DNA of 64,000 nucleotides, taken from NCBI GenBank assembly GCA_023374045.1, contig CM041777.1:460406251-460470250 (forward strand). The letters are read 5' to 3'. Positions within the stretch are counted from its first letter, which is position 1. Each line of letters starts with the position of its first letter. The notes beneath the pieces were generated by a model. That model did not search any database. It was not told the DNA's origin and worked only from the letters and a program-made list of their open reading frames with translations. Both the position numbers and the translations under genes were made by a program. This document shows, in pieces, positions 23,465 through 34,966 of the stretch. Origin of the DNA: Limonium bicolor (lineage: Eukaryota > Streptophyta > Magnoliopsida > Caryophyllales > Plumbaginaceae).

Positions 23465-24850
23465 GTACGATCCCCTCATGGCCCCCAAGCTAACGTGGCT
23501 ACGACGACTAATTGTCGATAGCATGGAGGTTGATTAATGCACAACATAATAGTAAATGCTGTAAACAACATCCAAATATGAACAATCAAAGTTCACACAC
23601 AATGAACGACTTAAATGCGTTCCCTTAATTAGAGAGTTAATTATTTAACTCCTTAAGTAATGTTCCCTCTTAATCTTAGTCCAACCTTATCTCACCTCAA
23701 TCTTAGTCTTATCTTAATCTTAGAAACAACCATCCTTTAATAAGGAGTGGATGTCACTTATCTTAATCTTAATTATACAAACCATCCTTTAAAGAGGAAT
23801 GGTTGCAACTCATCTTAACCTTAACTTAATCTTAATCTTAACTTAATCTTAATCTTAACAATACAAATCATCCTTTAAAAAGGAATGATTGTAACTTATC
23901 TTAATCTTAACTTAAGTATGCCAACCGTTCTCTCATTGGGAACAGGTTAGCCCTTAGTTCGTTGTTTATTTTTGTAGGGCTTGGTTAACCCTAGCCAGCA
24001 GCAGGACACTTACCAGCAATAAACAACATTCTTAAATTGTTGGGGATGTAGGCTTGATCCCCCCACGCCATCTTAAAGCCACCTACCTTGGACTGGATGT
24101 CCAATGTAGCCGAGCCGGTCAACCGACCCAAGGCTACTAGTCCGAGGACTAGTCCTTAATCGGAAGTCGAATCTGCTATAGATACCGACCCCCTTTCCTT
24201 AGCATGCATGACCGGAGATCGGTCCCGGGTTTCCTCACTCATGTTCCAGTTAGTAGTAGTCTCAAGACCATGTTTGTTGGTTAACCTCTTTCGGTTATAC
24301 GTCCCTTATTAGGGGGCGTTCCTTAGTCTCACTCAATTCCTTACTAAACATTGGTTAGTAAGTTCTCACGGTATGTTGTGTTAGTTTTCAAACATCACAC
24401 AACAATACAATATATATAATATTCCGGTTGCATGCTTTATCTTGTTTAGTGAGCACACAAAACAATAGCACACAAGCCGAGGGACACCTCGTTAGCAAGC
24501 AGGTCACAAGAGAACTGTACCGTTCACCGTTGGTCGTTCGGTTGCTTACTTCTCCTCTGGAGTCCAAATTCTCAAACCCTAAAACATTCATTCAATTTTA
24601 GGTTGTTAATTACCTTTCCAATAAAGCTAACTTACTTAACTCACTTAGTCACTAATGATCCCCATCTTACACCACTTAAGTTCTTATAAACTTAGTCTTA
24701 AGTGAATCACTTCTCCCATAACTTATACTTATTCATCCACTTAATTATCATTGTTACTCACCAAACATGTCTTAAACAACCTTATATCATCATTACTTAA
24801 TATTCCCCATCATTTCCCAACCTTAAAATTTTTGGTCAATACAGCACCTT

Positions 24851-25100
24851 GTCCGAACTTGTGTCCGGACTTCCCAAGTTCGGACACTGTTCGAGACTCT
24901 AAGGGTGCAGATTGTCGAATGTCCGAACATGCGTCCGGACTTCCAAAGTTCGGACGTTGTTCGAGGCCAAACCAGAAAATAGAAATAGATGTGTCCGAAC
25001 TTCTATGTTCGGACGGGTAGTTCGGACGCCAGTCGAAGTTCAGAAGACTTACGCGCTCCAGGGCATGTCCGAACGTCCAAGTTCGGACGTAAGTTCGGAC
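24851..25100 (-). repeat. Tandem dyad array, GTCCGAACTT/AAGTTCGGAC type (left LTR)
   Basis: Four units starting at 24851, 24921, 24993 and 25066, a period of 70-73 bp. Unit 1 has arm GTCCGAACTT, a 15-base loop holding TCCGGA, and arm AAGTTCGGAC, perfect over 10 bp. Units 3 and 4 have shorter 8-bp arms with 6-base loops. Several apparent reading frames here are by-products of the repeat. Confidence 0.88.
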
Positions 25101-27856
25101 GTGCCCAAACACCCATTTTCCTTATCTTTAAACTCTTACTCAACTCTTACCAAAATCCCTAACATCTATTATGTTTTATCCTCAGGTTTCTAAATGGCAT
25201 CTCATGCCTATGTAACCATTATACCAAGGTGTTTCTTCATCACCTTAACGTCATCTCCCAAGCATCTTATGCATATCCGTTTGCTTTGCTCAAGCTTCTC
25301 AAAGCTATATGTAATCTAGCACACGCTTACATCTTCACAAGTCATTATACCTTATTTTTCCTTCGAACTTGTACAAGCTTCCTAGCTTCCTTAACCATGG
25401 TTTTGGTGCCTTAAATTCACCATTGTAACCCTTAGTCCCTCTGGACATCCCTAGGTCTTCCTAGTACTCAAGAACTCCATAGTTTAATCATTCTCACCAA
25501 AACAACACTTACCGTTTCCTAGAACATCCTTAGTCATAAATCTCCTTAGAACACCTTAAACACTACCCTCCATTTACCTTGACCAAGCAACACCCTCCTT
25601 AGACTTTTTCCACCTCTTTTGTTCAACTTACTCACCATTCTCATGATCATACACTCTTATAACCCCCTAGCCATTACCTTTGACGTCTTACAACCTTTTC
25701 CTACAGTTTTACTTCTATCTCCCAAACCACTCATCACCTTCTAAACTGAACCCTTACTAGTCCTCTACTAGTTTCACCACCACCTACACAAGCTTCTCAT
25801 AACTCTCCTTGTTTTACTCTCTAGTTCACACCCAAATCATCTTAAAGCATTATACACCATTCCCTCTAGATTTTTGCTCAAGTCTTAACATTCCTCATAC
25901 CATGTCTTGGTGTGTTCAATACACCCACCAATCCTCTAATTCTTCCTAGACAACTCTAGGGCATTCTAAACCTCAAGAACTCCTTCATTAACTCATTTCC
26001 ACCCAAATTCCTTTTAATGACTCCTAATAAACCCTTGGTCACATTAACTCACCACTACCACCACACACATTGTTTTCTACTCAAATTTCGCCATAGCTCC
26101 TTTAGTATTTTATCATGCCCATAAGCATTGTTTTTCTCACACAATAATCTCACACACCAAGTCCTTTCTCATCTTATTTTCTCACCCAAATCAACTTATT
26201 CACATCATACTCAATATATTGCAATAACCTTAAATTGCATAGCACTAAGGCTCTTAAATGACATGGCTCTTAGGCCCTTAAATGGCTTAAACTTAAACAC
26301 TGAATTTCCCACATATAAAAGCTTTCAACCTGCAAATACACTCATCAATCTCATAGTAGTTATAATGCTCTTAAAACCATCTTAAACTTATATTACTAAC
26401 TCATTTCCATTGGCTCCTTATCACAAGTTCATAAGCTTGTTTAAGTTCTTTTTCTTAGGTTATATAACCCAATACACAATGTAAGCTCTAAGCTACATTG
26501 GTACTTATCTAAAACTCATTCCTTAATCTTAAACCACCATTAGGTAAGCATTTTACCTTGTTTTCTCAAGCTTATCTTAATCTCCTCCTTAGACCTTCTT
26601 CTTGCATAGATCTCGGCCACCACTTAAATTCCCCTTGCCAATGTTCTAATCAATATTCAAGGACTCATATGAGTACTAAACAATGCACTAACCTCAACGA
26701 ATAAAACCTAGGTTAGAAATGTGTTCTAAGGCATAAAAGTGGATGATTACCTTTGAAGTCTCAAGGTAGACTTTGGCATTGAATGAAATAGGACCTCCAC
26801 TAATCCTTGGTGAATAAATCAAGCTAGAACAAGGCATAAAAACAAGGTATCTTATGAGGCAATTTTCGGCCAAGGTGAGGAAGTGATGGAAACATGATTT
26901 TTCTTACATTTTCTTTACCTTAAGAGAATGGAGAAGCTAATAAGCTCTTCAAACTTGATTTTCCTCCATCAATGGAGTTTCCTCTTGGCACCGAAATGGA
27001 GCTTTGAAGGATTTGAAAAGATAGAAAGCTAGAGCTTGAGCTAACTAAGGATAATATGTGTTTAGTTTTTGATTTGGAGCTAAAATGAGCAAGTTATGGA
27101 CATAGCAAGGTGAAGCAACAATGGGACTTCTCTTACGTGAATGGAGAAGAGAGGAGGTGAAGAAAACCGTGTGAAGAAGAGAATGGATGGAGAAGAGGAG
27201 AGAAGGTAGGCTAAGGTAAGATATTTGCTTTAATAAAGCAAATAGTAACTTCTTTACTTATCTCTTCTTTTCTTCCTTATTTGATGAAGTCTATGGTGAC
27301 TCATCTCTTAGAAAACCGGCCCCCATATTAAATAAGGCTAGTCATGGTCTTTGTTGACCAACTAATTAGCTTATCTTGATTAAAACTTAAACTAGTCACT
27401 ATTTGGCACTATTCACTAATCAGTGCACATATTTCTGAAATTTTTGATTTCCCATTGATTTAGACCTCCTAATGTGATATTAATTAGTACACATGTTGAT
27501 TAAAGAGTAATGATGGACATTTAGCCACTCAAAACTCAATTCTAAGACAATTTCTCAAAAATGTGCTTTAAGACTTCTTAAAGCACATTTTGTGTTTTAA
27601 CTTGTTTTCAAGCTTGGTTTTCTTTGCTAATTGATTTAAAATGACCATTAGAATATTACTAAGGTCTTTTCATGATATTTGGGTACTCACCCAAGTCTCT
27701 CCAAGCTTAGAGCACGTTTTTGCCCTGATTGCCCTTAAGGCACTTTCTTGTGTTTTCCTTGGTTTAAATTGTCTACCAATCTTTCTAAGGCATATTTTAG
27801 CCTTACTACATCATGATTTGATGTTTACTTAGCATACTTAGGTTTGGGGTATTTCA

Positions 27857-27872
27857 ATCTACCCCCCTTAAA
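27857..27872 (-). promoter_or_regulatory. Polypurine tract of the LARD-like element
   Basis: Read on the minus strand it is AAGGGGGGTAGAT directly before the 3' LTR start TGAAATACCCC. A second copy of the same tract lies at about 29006-29020. Confidence 0.75.
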
Positions 27873-30800
27873 AGAACTTTGTCCCCAAAGTTCCCATGCA
27901 TCTTATCTTATTAGAATACATGTCTTACCTCATTCCTTAGATCATATAGATCATACTTATGTATACTTAATCTCATTGGATCATTGGATCCCCATATTCT
28001 ATACTTAAATATCACACAACATGCTTAAGCATGTGTAGCACTCAAAATTCCTTTGTTTTTTTGATGATTAAAACATTCACATAACTTCCAACGTATTCTC
28101 CCATGTCACCGGTCCGTAGACAATGGCTCATTCGTCCTCGTCACCATGGGCCAGAATACAAAACACGCTGCTCTCCCCATGTCACCGGTCCGAAGACAAA
28201 GGCTCGTGCGTCCTCGACTTCATGGGCGAGACTCAGTAAAAAGGTAATCCTTTTTACGAGGTCATGTGAGGAATAATTCCTCTAATTAAAAATACAAGCA
28301 ACTCCAATTTCATTTTATCCTAAGGCCTCTATCCTTAGTGTGATTTAATTGTGACCACTGGTAGGGAGTTTCAGGAATCATCCAACCCTGATGTGATCAG
28401 CATCAGTGTAGAACTATCCTTCCCCCATTTGTGTTCGGTTTCCCTTGATCCCTAGAAAATCAAGTTCCACCTCCCACGTCATTTTCAAACATCCAAATAA
28501 TTCACTCATGTCCAATTTTCTATCTTTTTAGTTCTTCTAATCATAATCAATACATCTCCAAAGTGTGGACTCAGTCCATCAAACATTCCCAATTCATCTC
28601 TTAGTAATTACCTCAAGACTTAAATTCCTACTAATTCTATATAAGTCTCATACCAACTTCCACTGTCTCATACCACATAGCATTACTATATCCTAACTCA
28701 TATCATATCAAATAATATCTCATAATGTTATCTTATTCTTATCTCACACATAGTCTCATATCGACTCATACCTATATATTCTTATTTCTTAAGTCTCCTT
28801 AATCCTCTTCCTTAATTCTCTTAACTTGTACTCACACCGGAGTTAACAAGATAGGTACTTAATATGTATGGTATTCACATCTTCTGTGTGCAATAACCAT
28901 GATTTATCCAAATGTTTATGTAAAACATATTCTCAAATTATTTTGTGCTATGCACACCGTAGTTTATGTACTCAGTACACAAACATACGCTAAGCGGTTT
29001 TCGCTCTACCCCCCTTAAAATGGATTACGCCCACGTAATCCTCACATCATCTTTGAACATAAGTTCAAGATGTCTAATTCTCACCAAGCATTCTAGCTTC
29101 CACGTCATCTATCTTACTTATAATTCGATCAGAAATGACTTAGTCTCTGTATCGAGGATTCTTAACGGTACTTATACCGTTTCCTTAACTTAGTTTGGTC
29201 TAATCTCAAAGGTAGTGATCTGCTAGCTTCCGCTGCACACTCTGATAATCTTAGGCTTAATTGTCTCAATGGACACGTGTTATCTTTATATATACACGGC
29301 CTTAATGAGTTGTAACTCGTCTATCATTCTCCTTGAAGATCTTACGCTCATACTCTTAGTATTTTCTCGAATGTCTAAATTGTTCTCCCCAACTGACCTT
29401 TGGTCTGAGGATGATTCTTAGTCTGAAACTACTGTTTAGTGCATATGCGCTTTACAGTCTTAATCCTTACATCTTAAGACATGTCCAATGTCTGTACTTA
29501 ACAATCCGTGCTCTTCGCACTTCATAGTCCTTAATTATCTGTTCTTGGTTCCTCTGTGTTGCTGGTTCAACTGAATTCTTCTCTCGACTGTTTTGGTAGT
29601 AGCTGCTCTTGTCTGATCTTGCGTCGTTGTCGTGGTACGGAGTCGACTACTCCCGTGTTCCTTACACCACTCGTTCACATGCATGGGGTACCTTACTGGT
29701 ACATTACTACTTACCCAACTAACTCATAAATGAGCGTGTCAGGCCTGCAAGCCCCTGTGGGGTGCAGTCGTCCCACGTCTCGTTTTAGTAAACTCATAGT
29801 GTCCGTCACACGTTTAGCTATTGCTAATTATGAAGTATTCTGTTGTCGATCTCCTCTTTCATCGTTCCATAATAACATTTATTGTTCTTCTTGAAGTTAA
29901 TCAAGGGAAGTCCATTTACTGTGTTCTTGGGTATGGTATGCTCTAGCTTCCTGTATTCCGTATTGATTCGGTCACTTAATATCTGAGGTCTCTTTCCGTA
30001 GAGCCTCTTATCTTGTTTCTCATATTTATGCTACTAGGAATGCACTTCCAGTTCCTTAAGGAATGGATGTGTGCTTCCTGTGAAATTTACCTAACCAGGT
30101 CCAGCTACTGGCATCAATGCTCAGTTCGTCTACCATCTTATTTTCTTACTTATGCTGGTCTTAACTCATAAATCTAATTGCCTCAGTGTCAATATTTGAC
30201 GGTTCATACATAATGGTCGCCTTACCGCGCACCATGACTTAATCCACTTATCTAACTATTGTACTCACGACCACTACTACCGTGGTAGTTGGCCTTTACC
30301 ATGTTGCCCATTAATGGTGCAACTCTTACTCACTTATTCTAATGTCTTAACCTTATACTCAATCCCTTCCGGGTGTAAACACACTGGGAGTTCTCTCATT
30401 CCGGTGTATGGTGGTTGCTGTACCGCGTTGTAAAACAGTTGACTCTTAATATGAAGATGTTATGTTCCAATCTCAGATTCGTAAATAGGCTGATTTCCCT
30501 CACATTCCTTCCACCTTATGGCGTTTCTTACCATACAATTTAATCGGTTACTGAAGAAGTCATTCGTTGAACCAAAAACTCTTTGAGCGTTGGTCACTTG
30601 ACATGCCATGTTGTGCACTCACAACGTTTATCTCTGACGACTACTGATTCTTAAATTCTGGGTGTTGGATATAAGGTCTGTCTCTGCAGCTTTTCTTATT
30701 GCTCAAGTGTATCTGGTATGTTCTAAGGTGATCTCAAAGTTCATAGTTTCCATTTTCTTAATAAAGTGTATTTTATCTCTAATAGGTGAAAGCCCTTTTG

Positions 30801-32968
30801 AGGGGTTCATTCCCACTCATGGCCTCACAACAAGGAGGGGTATCCCCACCCTAAAAAGGCATGGTTCGTTCTCCGCTCCTATCCTTAGCATTATCTCAAT
30901 ATTCTCATTGGTACCCTTTTTTTTTTGGCTTATACAAGCTCTCTTATAACTTATTGCGCCTCGGGCTCTGATGTGGTTAACATCCTTGGCTCGTAGGCTC
31001 TTAGTACTTAATGTCTCAGTTCATTATTTGTACTCTTACTCATCTGTAGGTTATCCTCATAAACTTCTGGTCCCTTGGAACACCATCATTCATTAGGTTA
31101 CATACTAAATGTAGTATCGGGTTTCATGGTAAGTTGCTGCATCCTGCTTCCTGCTATGGAAGTTATTCAGGTGATCTGAGGTTACTTAATGTCTTTGACA
31201 ATACTGTCATTCTACTAGACTTATGTCTTTTAATAGTCAAGGTTAGGTTCGTATTAGGCGTTCGCCTTAAGGTGTCCAAGTTGGACATAATCCTGTTATC
31301 TTATACTTCCATCTCAACGCTTCGTTCAACTTCCGTTGACTACGCCACCCATTGATGATCAATCATACTTGGGTGTTAATGAATTAAACAAACAGTATTA
31401 GCTGTCATTGATCAGTTATTTGGCTCGACTATACCCGCTCCGTGTGGGTAGTCCGCTGAGCTTCCCTCTGTCGGGATTGTACATTTTTTTTTAATCCTTA
31501 GTAGGTTATAGCTTACGTTTATTTCTTTTGTCCATGTTTTCTGGGTCGTCCAACATCTTCATTGAAGAATGTTGTTGTAGGTATCCTTAATGGTCACTCT
31601 GAGAGTCTTATCCCGTTTTCGTTGTAAGTCGATGCTTCAACAGTCTCAATAGTATCTTATAATACATCCCTTGTATATCATTGCTTATCTAGTGTTTTTG
31701 CTCGCGATACCGAGCAATCTCTTAGGTTTTCCCCTTGGAGTTTGAGATTGGTGTTCTTACCATACTGTCGGTTGTGTTGTTTGTAGTGGGTTATACCGTT
31801 GCTAGTATTTATATGGTTTAGTATTTCGTCTAAGCTCAGCTCCCTGCTGGCTGATGTGTCGGTTCATCTCATCATGGTCAGGCCGTCAGGCCCTTCCAAG
31901 GTCCTATTTTTTTTTTCTGTTCTTATAGATTTGTATTCCGATGTTAACGCGTACTACGACTGTAGCGTTCGGTTACCTCGCCATGATGGCTTTCCGTGTA
32001 GCTTAACCGTGGTAGCACTTGCTATGGCTAGTGCGCCATGCAGATGGGTTATTGGTACAAGGCACATTGGAAGTGAAACTTCCTTCTAATTTCCATGTAA
32101 TTGGTAGTCCTCGGGACTCCTTCGATAATCTCTTATTTTGGATAACCGACCATCGGGCAGTTTCCTTGTTGTTTGACAGTACTGTCATCTATTAGGGCGT
32201 TCCTCTTTCTGAGGGAATCCCTTAATATTTCCTTATGTCTTAATCCTCGCTCTTGTCTCCACACACTTGTTGTGGTTACTAAGTAATGATTCTCCTTCAG
32301 GCACTACATCGTAGTCCTATTTCGGTATACAATTTATATAAGTTTCTATCGTCGTCCGCGTTATGTCGGCAGGTTTGCAACCTTTTTCATTGTATGGGGT
32401 TTGGAGTTCTCGGTTCTCAACTGGGCTTTCCAGTAATCTCAATCCTCATGCTTTGTATTTTTCCCCTGTTATGCTCACTCGGACCGCTGTCCGGTATTCA
32501 TGTCTCTTATCACTTCCTTATCTATTGCACTCGTAGTGCTTTCCTTACCATTGATACGGCGGGTTATCTCGACTGCGTAGCATGTCGACCCATGTTGCCG
32601 GTAATTTCCGCTCCCTTACTGATAGTATTCCATAGGTAGCGCCTGTTTCACTGTTGCGCTCCATTGAAAACCCCCAAGTTCTCCATAACTGTTGTGGAAC
32701 AAGATGTTTCTCGTATTGCTCACTGTTAGCTAACTGCCAGATCGGGTTTCCCAGAGTAAGAGGAGGCTTTCTTCTCTCTGGCGTTTGTTCCACATATTTA
32801 GGGTTAGGGATGTGGAGGGCGGGCCTAGGTACTATGGATATCCGGTAAACACCGGGGAGTCCTGGCTAACGCACCTCACACTCTATCTCTCAACCCTTAA
32901 CCCATAACTCAATCTCAACCTCATCATTCTCCTAAGTTCGGTATTTCTTGTCTTCAGAGCGTAACTAC

Positions 32969-32980
32969 GCTCTGATACCA
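32969..32980 (-). promoter_or_regulatory. Primer binding site, tRNA-iMet (LARD-like element)
   Basis: The minus strand reads TGGTATCAGAGC, five bases inside the 5' LTR end at 32986. This is an exact match to the usual plant initiator tRNA-Met complement, so the priming signal is intact despite the dead interior. Confidence 0.9.
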
Positions 32981-33295
32981 CTTTTTGTAACACCCCAACT
33001 CAATCCAGATGTGGTCTCGCAACTCAACAGTATATATATAAACATGTCACAGCGGAATTCTTACAATCCAGGACCTTGCCACGGTCTGACTACAGAATAT
33101 ACCGAACATTAGTACAACAAGCTTAACCATTTACATATCCTTCTTACAACCCCCTCACATTCTATACATCTTACTAACTCAAATTGCCATACGAGTGTAC
33201 ATGCACAACTCGTAGGCCACACTTAACCGTAACACTTGTACCCCTTCTTACTCTCGCGACGGCTGCTTCCTGATGTACCTGTGTAGTAAAAACAG

Positions 33296-33323
33296 CCCCC
33301 AAAGGGGGTCAGCACGAATGCTG
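33296..33323 (-). other. Conserved paired stems, right LARD-like LTR
   Basis: Same two stems as 23437-23464. Confidence 0.7.
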
Positions 33324-34716
33324 GTACGATCCCCTCATGGCCCCCAAGCTAACGTGGCTACGACGACTAATTGTCGATAGCATGGAGGTTGATTAAATGC
33401 ACAACATAATAGTAAATGCTGTAAACAACCATCCAAATATGAACAATCAAAGTTCACACACAATGAACGACTTAAATGCGTTCCCTTAATTAGAGAGTTA
33501 ATATTTAACTCTCTTAAGTAATGTTCCCTCTTAATCTTAGTCCAACCTTATCTCACCTCAATCTTAGTCTTATCTTAATCTTAGAAACAACCATCCTTTA
33601 ATAAGGAGTGGATGTCACTTATCTTAATCTTAATTATACAAACCATCCTTAAAGAGGAATGGTTGCAACTCATCTTAACCTTAACTTAATCTTAATCTTA
33701 ACTTAATCTTAATCTTAACAATACAAATCATCCTTTAAAAAGGAATGATTGTAACTTATCTTAATCTTAACTTAAGTATGCCAACCGTTCTCTCATTGGA
33801 ACAGGTTAGCCCTTAGTTCGTTGTTTATTTTTGTAGGGCTTGGTTAACCCTAGCCAGCAGCAGGACACTTACCAGCAATAAACAACATTCTTAAATTGTT
33901 GGGGATGTAGGCTTGATCCCCCACGCCATCTTAAAGCCACCTACCTTGGACTGGATGTCCAATGTAGCCGAGCCGGTCAACCGACCCAAGGCTACTAGTC
34001 CGAGGACTAGTCCTTAATCGGAAGTCGAATCTGCTATAGATACCGACCCCCTTTCCTTAGCATGCATGACCGGAGATCGGTCCCGGGTTCCTCACTCATG
34101 TTCCAGTTAGTAGTAGTCTCAAGACCATGTTTGTTGGTTAACCTCTTTCGGTTTGTATCGTCCCTTATTAGGGGGCGTTCCTTAGTCTCACTCAATTTCT
34201 TACTAAACATTGGTTAGTAAGTTCTCACGGTATGTTGTGTTAGTTTTCAAACATCACACAACAATACAATATATATAATATTCCGGTTGCATGCTTTATC
34301 TTGTTTAGTGAGCACACAAAAACAGATAGCACACAAGCCGAGGGACACCTCGTTAGCAAGCAGGTCACAAGAGAACTGTACCGTTCACCGTTGGTCGTTC
34401 GGTTGCTTACTTCTCCTCTGGAGTCCAAATTCTCAAACCCTAAAACATTCATTCAATTTTAGGTTGTTAATTACCTTTCCAATAAAGCTAACTTACTTAA
34501 CTCACTTAGTCACTAATGATCCCCATCTTACTCCACTTAAGTTCTTATAAACTTAGTCTTAAGTGAATCACTTCTCCCCATAACTTATACTTATTCATCC
34601 ACTTAATTATCATTGTTACTCACCAAACATGTCTTAAACAACCTTATATCATCATTACTTAATATTCCCCATCATTTCCCAACCTTAAACAAAATTTTTG
34701 GTCAATACAGCACCTT

Positions 34717-34966
34717 GTCCGAACTTGTGTCCGGACTTCCCAAGTTCGGACACTGTTCGAGACTCTAAGGGTGCAGATTGTCGAATGTCCGAACATGCGT
34801 CCGGACTTCCAAAGTTCGGACGTTGTTCGAGGCCAAACCAGAAAATAGAAATAGATGTGTCCGAACTTCTATGTTCGGACGGGTAGTTCGGACGTCAGTC
34901 GAAGTTCAGAAGACTTACGCGCTCCAGGGCATGTCCGAACGTCCAAGTTCGGACGTAAGTTCGGAC
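34717..34966 (-). repeat. Tandem dyad array, right LTR copy
   Basis: Four units, nearly identical to 24851-25100; one visible change is GGACGTC for GGACGCC in the third unit. Confidence 0.88.

Larger units (their letters stand above)
23128..27856 (-). repeat. LARD-like element, 3' LTR (left copy)
   Basis: 4,729 bp, TGTAACACCCC to GGGGTATTTCA. Roughly 99 percent identical to 32986-37725 over the parts compared by eye; many differences are single-base changes in homopolymer length. It contains the paired stems at 23437-23464 and a dyad array at 24851-25100. Confidence 0.95.
27857..32985 (-). other. Interior of the LARD-like element, no intact genes
   Basis: No frame longer than about 117 codons and no protease, reverse transcriptase or integrase motif is readable. 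In 29000-29400 the order of phrases (a second CTACCCCCCTTAAAA purine tract, GCTTCCACGTC, TTAATTGTCTCAATGGACACG, TATTTTCTCGAA) parallels 40626-41045 of the chromovirus, where the chromodomain-like tail is encoded. This suggests a very decayed pol rather than unrelated filler. Two copies of a 54-bp phrase beginning CCATGTCACCGGTCCG lie at 28101 and 28177, 76 bp apart. The decayed-pol reading is an inference from short by-eye matches. Confidence 0.6.

Noticed and set aside
24751..25193. Overlapping frames on both strands (89-100 codons), repeated at 34698-35059
   Set aside because: They are created by the dyad array, which lacks stops in several frames; the sequence is LTR.
32286..32793. A 117-codon plus frame and an 82-codon minus frame
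   Set aside because: They lie in the dead interior of the LARD-like element, resemble no gag or pol domain and overlap on opposite strands.
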